64,000 nt of DNA from Cellulosimicrobium cellulans (GTDB taxonomy: Bacteria > Actinomycetota > Actinomycetes > Actinomycetales > Cellulomonadaceae). Position 1 is the stretch's first letter. Each line of letters starts with the position of its first letter. Shown here piece by piece: positions 1-8,124 of this stretch. Position numbers and translations under genes: made by a program. The stretch covers positions 558,001 to 622,000 of the forward strand of contig NZ_JAMXST010000001.1 of assembly GCF_024124905.1 (NCBI RefSeq). The letters run 5' to 3'. Under the pieces are notes generated by a model that worked only from the letters and a program-made list of their open reading frames with translations, was not told the origin of the DNA and did no database searches.

Positions 1-32
1 GCGTCCGGCGACGCCTGAGGCGCGCGCGAGCG

Positions 33-85
33 CTACCGCGACCCGCCTACGCGACCGCGCTACCGCGACCCGCCTACGCGACCGC
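33..85. repeat. 27-base tandem duplication over the P450 stop codon
   Basis: A unit beginning CTACCGCGACCCGCCTACGC occurs twice, at 33-59 and about 60-85. The second copy contains the P450 stop codon (TAG at 74-76 on the minus strand). The first copy would supply an equivalent stop if the second were lost. It looks like a simple slippage duplication. Confidence 0.8.
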
Positions 86-1441
86 CGGGGCGGGCGTCGG
101 CGTGGGCGCCACCGCCTCGCCCGGGGCCGTCTCCCCGCGGAGCCCGAACCGCAGGCCCAGGTGGTCCATCGTCGGCGGGAGCGGGTCCCGCGCGAGGTAG
201 CGCCCCCGGCCGACGACGAGGTCGAGGCGGGCGACGCGCACGAGCGTGTGCGACGCCAGGAGGAGCACCACGTTGCGGCCCGGGCAGGACACCGGGCCGC
301 CGCTGAACGGGACGAGCCCCCAGTCGGCGTCGGCCCGGCCGTCGAGCCACGCCTCCGGCGTGAACGCGTCGGCGAACGACAGGCGCCCGGGGTCCCGGTG
401 GAAGTACGCGCTGAGCACGACGAACCCCGTCCCCGCCGGGAAGGTGCGCGCGCCCCAGCGCACCGGACCCGTCGCGTCGCGCAGGATCGCGAGCGTCGTG
501 GGCCACAGCCGGACCGACTCCAGCACGCACCCCCGCGCGTACGGCAGCACGGCGGGCCCGCGTCCGGTCGTGACCGGCTCCGCGAGGAGGCGCTCGCGGA
601 CGACCGGGCGAGCGGACGCCACGGCCAGCGCGCGGAACGTGGCGGCGCCCGCGGCGTCGAACGCGAAGAGCCAGTGGGGGATCTGGCGGCGCACGGCGTC
701 CGCCCCGTCCCTGTCACGCCCGCGCGCGGCGAGGGTGCCCGGCTCGGCCACGGCGACGTGCTCGGCGATCCGGCGTTCCAGGGCCGCCCGCAGCCACGGG
801 CGGCGCGGCCGGAACCAGGACCAGTTCCCGTCACGGCGCAGCGCGTCGAGGACGGCGACGAGCCGCTCGTCGTCCCGGGCCGCGCGCCCGAGGACGACGG
901 TGCGGACCACACGCCACCACGAGGCCGCGAACGTGTCCCAGTCGAGCCGGCCCGACGCCTCGACCGTCGCGACGAGATCTCGCGTCTCCCGCTCGACCAC
1001 CGCGACCAGGGCGTCGCCGTCGTGGTGCACGGGCTCGGACGTGTCGAGCACCGCCTCGTTCTCGGGACGGCGCTCGCGTCGTGCCTCGGGCGGGGAGATC
1101 AGGACGCCGTCGGGCTGGAAGTGCCCGAGCGTCCCCCGCTTCTCCCACGACGCCGGGGTGAACGGCGCCGGCGACCCGACGAGGATCCGCTCGACGTGCT
1201 CGGGCCGGGTGGCCAGGACGAGCCGGCGCGCACCGAGCCGGACCATGAGCGGAGCCCCGTGGTACCGGGAGCGCAGGCGGTCCAGCAGCCGGCGGGCCGT
1301 GCGGTCCACCTGGCGACGCTCCGCCCACGCGGTCGCGCGGGGACGGCGCACGATCGCGCCCTGGGCGACGAGCGGACCGAGCACGTCCCGCAGGACGAGC
1401 CCGGTCTCGCGCGTCGTGAGGTCGACCGGCGTGTCGGTCAT
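74..1441 (-). CDS. Cytochrome P450
   Basis: This 455-residue protein is a haem-thiolate monooxygenase or peroxygenase of unknown substrate. The haem-binding loop PFSGGPVSCPGRN places the Cys ligand at residue 386, and the K-helix ExxR is ESVR at 308-311. The I-helix segment (about 260-275, FDAAGAATFRAL) lacks the usual acidic residue of the AGxxT motif: it reads AGAAT. The family normally needs that acid-alcohol pair for O2 activation, so a peroxide-driven reaction is possible (inference). It starts 40 bases after the stop of a manganese catalase on the same strand, so the two are probably cotranscribed. The C-terminus is Pro/Ala/Thr rich, and the stop codon lies in a 27-base tandem duplication. 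No redox partner gene is nearby. Confidence 0.92.
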   Translation of the reverse strand: MTDTPVDLTTRETGLVLRDVLGPLVAQGAIVRRPRATAWAERRQVDRTARRLLDRLRSRYHGAPLMVRLGARRLVLATRPEHVERILVGSPAPFTPASWEKRGTLGHFQPDGVLISPPEARRERRPENEAVLDTSEPVHHDGDALVAVVERETRDLVATVEASGRLDWDTFAASWWRVVRTVVLGRAARDDERLVAVLDALRRDGNWSWFRPRRPWLRAALERRIAEHVAVAEPGTLAARGRDRDGADAVRRQIPHWLFAFDAAGAATFRALAVASARPVVRERLLAEPVTTGRGPAVLPYARGCVLESVRLWPTTLAILRDATGPVRWGARTFPAGTGFVVLSAYFHRDPGRLSFADAFTPEAWLDGRADADWGLVPFSGGPVSCPGRNVVLLLASHTLVRVARLDLVVGRGRYLARDPLPPTMDHLGLRFGLRGETAPGEAVAPTPTPAPAVA

Positions 1442-1481
1442 GCGCCCGTCCCGAGGACGGCGGCGGTCAGGGGCACCCCGC

Positions 1482-2363
1482 TCAGTCCTTGTGCAGGGCG
1501 TCCTTGACGGCGCCCTTGGCCTTGTCGAGCGTCGACGGCGTGCGCGTCGTGCCGTGGAACCGCTCGTCGGGGGTCGTGGGCGGCGGCATCGGCACGCCCG
1601 CCGGTGGCTCCGCGACGTAGGTGAACTCGCCCTTGCCGTCCGGGGTCGGGCCGCTCGCCCAGCGTCCCTCGGACGCGTGCTCGCCGTCGGAGAAGTTGAT
1701 GTACTGGTACGCGACGTCGCGGTCCTCCTTCGAGAGCGGGAACGTGCTGGGGACGGGCAGCTCCTCGACGCCCTCGTCGCGCAGCTCCTGCGCCGCGGCG
1801 AGCCACTGGTTCTGGTGCATCGTGTCGCGCGCGAGCAGGAAGGCCAGGAGGTCCTTGACCCCCGCGTCGTCGGTCATGTGGTAGAGCCGGGCGACCTGCA
1901 GGCGGCCCTGCATCTCGGCGTTCGCGTTCGCCGTGAAGTCGGCGAGCAGGTTGCCGCTCGCGGTCACGTAGCCCGCCGACCACGGGTTCCCGTTCGAGTC
2001 GACCGGCCGGGCGCCCGCACCCGCGACGATCGCCTGCTGCGGGTCGGTCCCGCCGACGATCGCGGCCACGGTCGGGTCGTCCTGCACCGCGCCCTCGACG
2101 AGGCCGACGGGCGCCTTCTCCAGGAGCTGCGCGATCATCGTCGCCAGCATCTCGACGTGACCGAACTCCTCGGCGCCGATGCCGTAGAGCAGGTCGCGGT
2201 ACTTGCCCGGGAGGTGGGAGTTCCAGGACTGGAAGCCGTACTGCATCGCGACGGTGATCTCGCCGTACTGCCCGCCGAGCACCTCCTGGAGCTTGCGGGC
2301 GTAGACGGCGTCCGGCCGGTCGGGCGTGGCCTGGTGCTGGAGCTCTTGACGGTGGAAGAACAT
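1482..2363 (-). CDS. Manganese (non-haem) catalase
   Basis: The protein has 293 residues and would disproportionate hydrogen peroxide with a dimanganese centre in a ferritin-like four-helix bundle. The expected ligand clusters are present in order: GQYGEITVAMQY (Glu), AEEFGHVEM (Glu and His), NANAEMQGRL (Glu) and LLARDTMHQN (His). The ATG at 2363 (MFFHRQELQH) is chosen over an upstream in-frame ATG because a GGGAGA ribosome site precedes it and the family begins here. The tail (TLDKAKGAVKDALHKD) is lysine-rich. It is upstream of the P450 on the same strand and divergent from the DUF2231 gene. A general-stress role is likely from context. Confidence 0.95.
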   Translation of the reverse strand: MFFHRQELQHQATPDRPDAVYARKLQEVLGGQYGEITVAMQYGFQSWNSHLPGKYRDLLYGIGAEEFGHVEMLATMIAQLLEKAPVGLVEGAVQDDPTVAAIVGGTDPQQAIVAGAGARPVDSNGNPWSAGYVTASGNLLADFTANANAEMQGRLQVARLYHMTDDAGVKDLLAFLLARDTMHQNQWLAAAQELRDEGVEELPVPSTFPLSKEDRDVAYQYINFSDGEHASEGRWASGPTPDGKGEFTYVAEPPAGVPMPPPTTPDERFHGTTRTPSTLDKAKGAVKDALHKD

Positions 2364-2624
2364 GGTCTCTCCCTCGAGGAGGTCGGCCCTCACCACGCGG
2401 CGTGCGCGGAGGACCACGGCACGCGCCCCGTTCTCGACGCGTCGAGCGTCCCACCAGCGTGGAGCCCTCCGGTCCCGGTCGCATCTGGGCGGGGCACGCC
2501 CGACGCGGCGTCGCCGGGCTCCTCGGCGACGTGCGTCCGAGGTCGCGCGCGCGAGCGCGGCCGGACGTGCCTACGGTCGACCCAGGGCTTCGAGAACGGG
2601 AGCGCGACGACACGAGGAGCGCCC

Positions 2625-3230
2625 ATGTCCGAGCCGCGCAGCAGCACCACCATCCCGGACGACGCCGGCGCCCCCGTCCTCCTGCGCCTCGCGCGGCGGC
2701 TCGAGGACTCGACCGCGCTCGACGACCTCTCCAGCGCCGTCCGCGGCGTGGCGCTCGCCGTCGTCCCCTCCCACGGTCGGCTGCGCGAGGAGCTGCACGG
2801 CCGCTCGCTGGGCCACGCGCTCCACGCGACCCTCACCGACGTCCCCGTCGGCCTGTGGACCAGCGCCGCCGTGCTCGACCTCGTCGGGGGCGAGCGGAGC
2901 GCCCCGGCGGCGCAGCGGCTGGTCGGGCTGGGCGTGCTGGCCGTCGCGCCGACGGCACTGACCGGTCTCGCCGACTACCTCGACGTCGACCGGCGTGCCC
3001 GACGCGTCGGCGCGGTGCACGCGGCGCTCAACACCGGCGTCTCGCTGCTCTACGGGACGTCGTGGCTGCTGCGCCGCGGCGGGCGGCACCGGGCCGGGGT
3101 CGCGGTCTCGACGCTCGGCTACGCCGTCGCCGGGGCGAGCGCGTTCCTCGGCGGGCACCTCGCCCAGGCGCTGCGGGAGCCGCCCGCGGAGGTCGCGCTC
3201 GGCGACGACGACGCCCCGGACCTGCCGTGA
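2625..3230 (+). CDS. DUF2231 membrane protein
   Basis: This is a 201-residue predicted inner-membrane protein. A soluble N-terminal stretch with the family-type HGRSLGHALHATLTDVPVG segment (about 63-82) is followed by roughly four hydrophobic segments: WTSAAVLDLVG, LGVLAVAPTALTGLADYL, ALNTGVSLLYGTSWLL and STLGYAVAGASAFLGGHLA. Family members are often annotated as DUF2231 or Rieske-associated membrane proteins, and no reaction is established. The ATG at 2625 follows an ACGAGGAGC ribosome site. The stop overlaps the next gene's start as GTGA, so the SDR downstream is translationally coupled. The 261-base gap to the divergent catalase holds the promoters of both. Confidence 0.85.
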   Translation: MSEPRSSTTIPDDAGAPVLLRLARRLEDSTALDDLSSAVRGVALAVVPSHGRLREELHGRSLGHALHATLTDVPVGLWTSAAVLDLVGGERSAPAAQRLVGLGVLAVAPTALTGLADYLDVDRRARRVGAVHAALNTGVSLLYGTSWLLRRGGRHRAGVAVSTLGYAVAGASAFLGGHLAQALREPPAEVALGDDDAPDLP

Positions 3231-4075
3231 CCGCGGCACGACCCGCCCGGCGTGCGCTGCCGCCGGCGGACCGCGGCGCCGCCCTCGTGACCGGCGCGAC
3301 GAGCGGGATCGGGCGCGCGCTCGCGGTCGAGCTCGCCCGCCGCGGGGACGACGTGCTCGTGGTCGCGGACCGCGACGTCGAGCCCACCGTGCGCGACCTC
3401 GCCGCGCACGGCGGCGCGCACGAGGGACTGACGGTCGACCTGGCGACGCCGCGCGGGGTCGAGGCGACCGCCCGGCGCGCTCGCGACCTCGGCGTCTCGA
3501 CCGTCGCCCTCAACGCGGGGGTCGGCGTGCACGGCGCGTTCGCGCGCACCCCGCTCGAGGACCAGCTGCGCCTCCTGGACCTCAACGTGCGCTCGGTGGC
3601 GCACCTGACGCACCTGCTCCTGCCGGACCTCCTGGCGGAGGGCCGCGGCCGGATCCTCGTCACGTCGTCCGTCGCCGGGGAGATGCCCGCCCCGCACTTC
3701 GCCGGGTACGCCGCCTCGAAGGCGTTCCTGCGCTCCTTCGCGTGGTCGCTGCGCGGCGAGCTCGCCGGGACGGGCGTCACGGTCACCGCGCTCCTGCCGG
3801 GCCCGACGCGCACGCCGTTCTTCCGGGAGGCGGGGATGGAGCGCACCCACGTGGGCCGCCTGCCCAAGCCGCGACCGGCGACCGTGGCGCGGCGGGCGGT
3901 GGACGCGCTCCTCCGCGGGGACCCCGAGGTGGTCACGGGCGTCCAGGGCGGCGTGATGCTCGCCGCCGCGCGGGTGCTGCCCCAGCCGGCCCGCGCCGCG
4001 TTCCACGGCTGGTTCTACGCGCCCGTCCCGGCCTCGCTCGCCGTGGCGGGGCCGTCGTCGTCACCGCTGCGGTAG
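3227..4075 (+). CDS. Short-chain dehydrogenase/reductase (SDR)
   Basis: This 282-residue NAD(P)-dependent oxidoreductase carries the cofactor motif TGATSGIG (about 20-27), an NAG-type strand (ALNAGVG), the catalytic Ser in VTSSVAGE and YAASK as the Tyr/Lys pair. It resembles the YqjQ/DltE-like classical SDRs often fused or linked to stress genes. The substrate cannot be named. The GTG start at 3227 overlaps the stop of the DUF2231 gene. The last 61 bases (4015-4075) overlap the 3' end of the CDGSH gene on the other strand, so the two convergent messages would be complementary. Confidence 0.9.
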   Translation: MTAARPARRALPPADRGAALVTGATSGIGRALAVELARRGDDVLVVADRDVEPTVRDLAAHGGAHEGLTVDLATPRGVEATARRARDLGVSTVALNAGVGVHGAFARTPLEDQLRLLDLNVRSVAHLTHLLLPDLLAEGRGRILVTSSVAGEMPAPHFAGYAASKAFLRSFAWSLRGELAGTGVTVTALLPGPTRTPFFREAGMERTHVGRLPKPRPATVARRAVDALLRGDPEVVTGVQGGVMLAAARVLPQPARAAFHGWFYAPVPASLAVAGPSSSPLR

Positions 4076-4275
4076 CCGTTGACCTTGTGCGTGCCGTCGC
4101 ACCACGGCGGGATGGCCGTGCCGCCGCAGCGGCACAGCGCGACGGTCGCGCGGTGCCGCTCGATCTCGTGCCCCTCCTGGTCGACGAGACGGGCGGGACC
4201 GCGCACGAGCAGCGGGCCGTCGGGGCAGGCCGTCACGACGACCTCCTCCGCGCGCCCGCGCGGTTCGCCCGTCAC
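4015..4275 (-). CDS. CDGSH iron-sulfur domain protein
   Basis: The protein has 86 residues and binds a redox-active [2Fe-2S] cluster through three Cys and one His. The motif CRCGGTAIPPWCDGTH puts the ligands at Cys48, Cys50, Cys59 and His63, matching the CxCx2(S/T)x3PxCDGxH signature exactly. The GTG at 4275 overlaps the TGA of the upstream glycosyltransferase (4272-4274), which fixes the start. It is the last gene of a coupled trio behind a di-iron haem-oxygenase-like protein. An electron-transfer role with that enzyme is plausible but inferred. Confidence 0.93.
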   Translation of the reverse strand: MTGEPRGRAEEVVVTACPDGPLLVRGPARLVDQEGHEIERHRATVALCRCGGTAIPPWCDGTHKVNGYRSGDDDGPATASEAGTGA

Positions 4276-5285
4276 CGTGACCCCGCCCCGGTCGCGCGCC
4301 GCAGCGCGGCCACCGAGTGCGCGGCGCAGCGGATCCGCGTCCCGCGGTAGGGCACGCCTCCGCGGAGGCGCCACGCGAGCGCGACCCACACGCACACCGC
4401 GCGCTCCAGCAGCCACGCGGGCGCCCAGAGGGCCGCCGTCGGGGGCCACGCGGCGGCTCCCCCGGCGGTGCGCCGCCCGACCTCCGCGACGAGGACCGCG
4501 CTCCCGAGCACGACCGGGACCGCGGCCGTCCCCGCAGCGCGTCGTGCGCCGTCCGAGCGCGCCGCCCCGACGACGCACGCGGCCAGGAGCGGCGCCAGCG
4601 CGAGCTCGGCGACCAGGCGCGCGGGCTGGGCGAACGAGTCGTACGCCTGCCGCACGCGCTGCTCGAGGAACGCGCCGACGCCAGGCGGCCGGCGGACGAC
4701 GACGAGGTCCGGACGGTGCGCGACGCGCCCGCCCCGGGCCAGCACGGTGCGCTCGAGCTCGAGGTTCTCGAACAGCACCCGGGCGTCGTACCCCTGCGGC
4801 CCGAGCGCGTCACGGCGCAGCACGAGCGTCCCCGCCCAGTCGTGGCCGAGCGCACGGTTCACGAGCGAGCGCGCGGTGTCCCACCGCGCGTGCCACGGCG
4901 CCGGGTCGAACACGTTCTGCGGCACGACGACGTCCGCCTCGTCGAGGGCCGCGAGCGCCCGGTCGAGCGTCGCGACGTCCCACCGCACGTCGTCGTCGGC
5001 GACGACGACCGCCGGGGTGGTCGCCGCGGCGAGGCCGGCGAGGACGCCGACGACCTTGCCGTTGCACCCCGGCGGCGGCGCGGCGACCGCGACCGTCCGG
5101 ACGGCGTCGCCCCACGACGCCGCGTGGAGCGCGCGCACGGGGGCCGGCGACCCGTCGGCCACGACGACGTGCACGTGGCGCACGAGGTCCCCGAGGTACC
5201 GGGACAGCTCGGTCGTCGCACACGCGTCGAACCGGTCGCGGCGCAACGGGAGCACGTAGGTCGCGTCACGCACCGGGCGCGTCAC
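4272..5285 (-). CDS. Family 2 glycosyltransferase
   Basis: This 337-residue inverting GT-A type transferase has an N-terminal catalytic domain with the metal-binding triple Asp VVVADDD at 97-99. Its C-terminal half carries two or three membrane segments (RLVAELALAPLLAACVVGAA, GTAAVPVVLGSAVLVAEVG, WLLERAVCVWVALAWRL). The catalytic domain should face the cytoplasm. Sugar donor and acceptor are unknown. Its start overlaps the end of the upstream haem-oxygenase-like gene by 20 bases, and its stop overlaps the CDGSH start, so the three are one translation unit. Confidence 0.85.
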   Translation of the reverse strand: MTRPVRDATYVLPLRRDRFDACATTELSRYLGDLVRHVHVVVADGSPAPVRALHAASWGDAVRTVAVAAPPPGCNGKVVGVLAGLAAATTPAVVVADDDVRWDVATLDRALAALDEADVVVPQNVFDPAPWHARWDTARSLVNRALGHDWAGTLVLRRDALGPQGYDARVLFENLELERTVLARGGRVAHRPDLVVVRRPPGVGAFLEQRVRQAYDSFAQPARLVAELALAPLLAACVVGAARSDGARRAAGTAAVPVVLGSAVLVAEVGRRTAGGAAAWPPTAALWAPAWLLERAVCVWVALAWRLRGGVPYRGTRIRCAAHSVAALRRATGAGSR

Positions 5286-6543
5286 CGCCCTCGGCGGCCC
5301 TGCTCGACGACCGGCTCGACGACCGGCTCGGCGACCGGCTCGACGACCGGCGCGACACCGGGCTCGACGACGCGCTCGACGCCTGGTCCGGCAGGGGCGG
5401 GTCGAGCGGCGCGCGCAGCGCGGACTCGCCCGCCTGCCAGCGCTCGAGCACGTGCGCGGCGACGTCGCCCTCGACGGCGAGGCACGCGGCCGCGCCGAGC
5501 AGGACGTCGTCGCGCAGCGCGGGCTCCTGCTCCGCGAGGCCGCTGGCCAGGTCGCGCGCGGCGATCTGCTCGTGGACCGCGTCCGCCTCCACGTGCTCGT
5601 CGAAGTACCAGGTCGTGTCCGCGTCGTGGCCCAGGCGCCGGAACCCGTTGCCGTAGAGGCGGCTGGGCACCGACGACGTCATCTCGAACGCCGCGAGGTG
5701 CCCGACGACCGCGCCCCGCAGCCGGCGGTGCAGGCCGAACAGGGACATCGTGTTGACCGCCGCGAGGACCACCGCGGGCACGGCGTCGACGTAGCGTCCG
5801 TAGGTGTCGTCGAGCCCGACGCCGCGCATCGCCCGCGCGAAGAGCTCCGCGTGCATCCGGCCGGGTCGACCGCCGCCGTACTCGTCGGCCTGGATCTCCA
5901 CGAGCGCGGCCTTGGGCGTCCCGGCGAGCCGCGGCACCGCCCACGTGTGCGGGTCAGCCTCCTTGAGCTGGTACAGCGACTTGAGCGCCAGCAGCTCGCG
6001 CGCCTGCTCCGCGTCCGCGCGCTTGGCGACGTAGCGCGACAGGCTCGGGCCGTCGTCGGCGGCGAGCGCGAAGAGCCGGCGGGCCACCCCCGCGGCGTCC
6101 GTCTCCGTGCACGCCGGCCGGCCCGCGCGCTCGCGCACGGCGGCCTCGAAGGGGACCTCCAGGCGCGCGCGGACGGCCAGCAGCGCCGGAGCCCACTCCC
6201 ACGCGTCGTCGACGCCGTCCACCCCGCGGTAGTGCAGCTCGTAGAGGACCGTCAGGGCGAGCTGCACGTCGTCGTCGCGCAGGACCCGCCCGGCGGCGGC
6301 GTCCAGGGCGACCGGGAGGGCGTCCCGGACGGGACGCAGCCGCTCGGCCGCGTCGTCCCCGGGCGGGCCGTCGACGAGAGCCCTCACGAGCGCCGCGGTC
6401 AGCGGACCGCGCGGTCGCGGCAGCGGCAGCCGACCCGTGCCGGGCGCCGCGAGGGCGTCGGGCACGGGCTCGGTCGCCGCACGTGCGGTCGCGGACGCCG
6501 GTGCGGCGGGCGCGGTCTGGGCGGGGACGGCGGTGGAGGTCAT
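5266..6543 (-). CDS. Iron-containing redox enzyme (haem-oxygenase-like di-iron fold)
   Basis: The 425-residue protein belongs to the haem-oxygenase-like di-iron oxygenase/oxidase superfamily. Candidate metal ligands are in VLYELHYRG, the helix IQADEYGGGRPGRMHAELF and WYFDEHVEADAVHEQIA (acid and His residues at helix spacing). Related enzymes do oxidative decarboxylation, N-oxygenation or desaturation; the substrate here is unknown. The first 35 residues are Ala/Pro rich and the last 40 are an unusual Ser/Arg run encoded by a 12-base tandem repeat. It leads the operon with a glycosyltransferase and CDGSH protein. Confidence 0.85.
   Translation of the reverse strand: MTSTAVPAQTAPAAPASATARAATEPVPDALAAPGTGRLPLPRPRGPLTAALVRALVDGPPGDDAAERLRPVRDALPVALDAAAGRVLRDDDVQLALTVLYELHYRGVDGVDDAWEWAPALLAVRARLEVPFEAAVRERAGRPACTETDAAGVARRLFALAADDGPSLSRYVAKRADAEQARELLALKSLYQLKEADPHTWAVPRLAGTPKAALVEIQADEYGGGRPGRMHAELFARAMRGVGLDDTYGRYVDAVPAVVLAAVNTMSLFGLHRRLRGAVVGHLAAFEMTSSVPSRLYGNGFRRLGHDADTTWYFDEHVEADAVHEQIAARDLASGLAEQEPALRDDVLLGAAACLAVEGDVAAHVLERWQAGESALRAPLDPPLPDQASSASSSPVSRRSSSRSPSRSSSRSSSRAAEGGDAPGA
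5306..5356. repeat. Degenerate 12-base tandem repeat at the 3' end of the di-iron enzyme gene
   Basis: About four copies of a unit close to CTCGACGACCGG run in tandem and encode an RSSS/RSPS-type serine-arginine tail on the minus strand. The tail is outside the conserved domain, and copy number may vary between strains. Confidence 0.75.
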
Positions 6544-6660
6544 GCTGGGGGCTCCTCGCGCTCGCGCGGACGGCGCCCCTGCTCGACGCCACCGCCATGC
6601 TCCCCAGGGTCGGCCGCGCTCGCGAGCCGGGACGCGGCTCGTGCCGGCCCCGTCGCCGCG

Positions 6661-6918
6661 TCAGCCCTGCTGGGACCCCTGCGGTGACGTGGCGGACGTC
6701 CCGTGCCGCGTGAGCTCGGCGAGGAAGCGGTGGCACTGCTGGGCACGCTCGGAGTCCTCCGCCATGACCTTCTCGAAGAAGGTGGCGATCTCCTCCTTGC
6801 CCGCGTTGCGGGCGTCCCGCACGTACTGGCCGTAGTCGTGCCCGGCCTTGAGCGAGTGGTACTGCACCGAGATGAGGTCGAACGTGACGTCGTCGAACCC
6901 GGTCTCTCCTGTGGCCAT
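6661..6918 (-). CDS. Small helical protein of unknown function
   Basis: This 85-residue protein is not recognised. It begins MATGETGFDDVTFDLISVQY, has no Cys, signal peptide or membrane segment, and looks all-helical with His/Glu-containing helices (YHSLKAGHDYGQYV, EEIATFFEKVMAED, CHRFLAELTRHG, the last with its only Cys). The pattern suggests half of a ferritin-like bundle or a stress-associated small protein. The ATG at 6918 has a strong AGGAGG site eight bases upstream. It lies between the di-iron enzyme gene, downstream by 117 bases on the same strand, and the divergent envelope operon. Confidence 0.75.
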   Translation of the reverse strand: MATGETGFDDVTFDLISVQYHSLKAGHDYGQYVRDARNAGKEEIATFFEKVMAEDSERAQQCHRFLAELTRHGTSATSPQGSQQG

Positions 6919-7194
6919 GATCGTGGACCTCCTGCGCCCCGAGGGCGCCGTACGGCCGGGCGGCGCCCGGCACGGTGGCGGCCGGCTGCTCGACCGCTCC
7001 CACCGTCGCAAGGCCGCGGGCGCTCGCAACCGGGGGCCCGGGGGTGCGCCCCGGTTGTGTGCGGACGACCCCGGCCTACCGTGAGAGGTGGTCCAGGAGG
7101 TGGCCGTACCGGCGGAGCGGGAGCCCGGCACGGCCTCTCTGCTCCGTCGCCAGTCACGCCGCACCAGCGCGGCGACGACGACGGGAGTCCGACC
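6919..7194. other. Divergent intergenic region
   Basis: These 276 bases separate the small helical-protein gene from the envelope operon and must hold both promoters. No convincing operator, hairpin or small gene was seen; the stretch is GC-rich with a G/C-only run near 7021-7050. Confidence 0.5.
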
Positions 7195-8124
7195 ATGAGC
7201 GAGACGAACGTGCCGTACGGCTCGGGGCCCGGTTCGCCGGGTGCCGGGACGACGCAGGGAACCGGCGAGAGCGGCAGCGCCGCGACCGGGGTGAAGGAGC
7301 GCGCGAGCGAGGCCGCGTCCCACGTGGGCGACGCGGGCCGCGACGTCGCGCAGGACGCGAAGGAGAAGGCGCGCGACGTCGCGCACGAGGCGACGGACCG
7401 CGCGCGCGGTCTGGTCGACCAGACGAGGACCGAGCTCAGCGCGCAGGCGCGCACGCAGCAGGAGCGCCTCGCGGGCGGGCTGCGGTCCCTCGGCGACGAG
7501 CTCCGCCAGATGGCGGACGGCACCGAGGACCCGGGCTACGCCACCGACCTGGTGCGGCGCGCCGGGGACGTCACCGGGCAGGTGGCGCAGTGGTTCGAGG
7601 ACCGCGAGCCCTCGTCCGTGCTGCACGAGGTCGAGAGCTTCGCCCGGCGTCGTCCGGGCACGTTCCTCCTCCTCGCCGCCGGCGCGGGCCTCCTGGTCGG
7701 GCGGCTCGTGCGCGGCATGAAGGACGCGCCGGGCGCCGGCTCGGACCGCGGCGACGGCGCGTCCGGCGCGGGCACGTCGGGGACGCGCGGCGCGCACGCC
7801 GCGCCGGTCGGCACGTCGACCGGCAGCACGGGGACGACCGGGACCGCGGGACTCGCCGGGACCACGGGGTCGACCGGTACCACGGGCCTCGGTGGTACGG
7901 CCGGCACGAGCGGGACCGGCACCGCCGGGACAACGGGGACGCGGGGCGAGCCCGACATCGGGACCGCCGGGGCGTACCCGGGCCTCGCGAACGACCGGCT
8001 CGACCAGGACCCGGACGTCGCGACCTCGGCGGAGGGGGACCCGACGCCGCCGACGTTCCCGCCGACGACGTCCGGCACGGGCGCCGGCCGACCGGGAGGT
8101 GGCCCCGATGTCGTCCGTCCCTGA
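7195..8124 (+). CDS. LEA-like protein with one membrane segment and Gly/Thr-rich tail
   Basis: The 309-residue protein has four parts. Residues 1-30 are Gly/Ser rich. Residues 30-110 form an amphipathic Ala/Lys/Asp/Glu helical region resembling late-embryogenesis-abundant or apolipoprotein repeats (VKERASEAASHVGDAGRDVA). A single membrane helix at about 155-170 (RPGTFLLLAAGAGLLVGRLV) follows, and then about 100 residues of low-complexity Gly/Thr/Ser (TGTTGTAGLAGTTGSTG). Function is unknown, but this arrangement with holin-X and DUF3618 genes is typical of actinobacterial envelope stress operons. The ATG at 7195 fits the reading-frame bias. It overlaps the next gene by 17 bases. Confidence 0.8.
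   Translation: MSETNVPYGSGPGSPGAGTTQGTGESGSAATGVKERASEAASHVGDAGRDVAQDAKEKARDVAHEATDRARGLVDQTRTELSAQARTQQERLAGGLRSLGDELRQMADGTEDPGYATDLVRRAGDVTGQVAQWFEDREPSSVLHEVESFARRRPGTFLLLAAGAGLLVGRLVRGMKDAPGAGSDRGDGASGAGTSGTRGAHAAPVGTSTGSTGTTGTAGLAGTTGSTGTTGLGGTAGTSGTGTAGTTGTRGEPDIGTAGAYPGLANDRLDQDPDVATSAEGDPTPPTFPPTTSGTGAGRPGGGPDVVRP

Noticed and set aside
246-3230. Very long open frames on the strand opposite the P450 and catalase genes
   Set aside because: They are mirror frames of real genes; products are Arg/Ala/Pro-rich without domains. Only the DUF2231 portion (2625-3230) is real.
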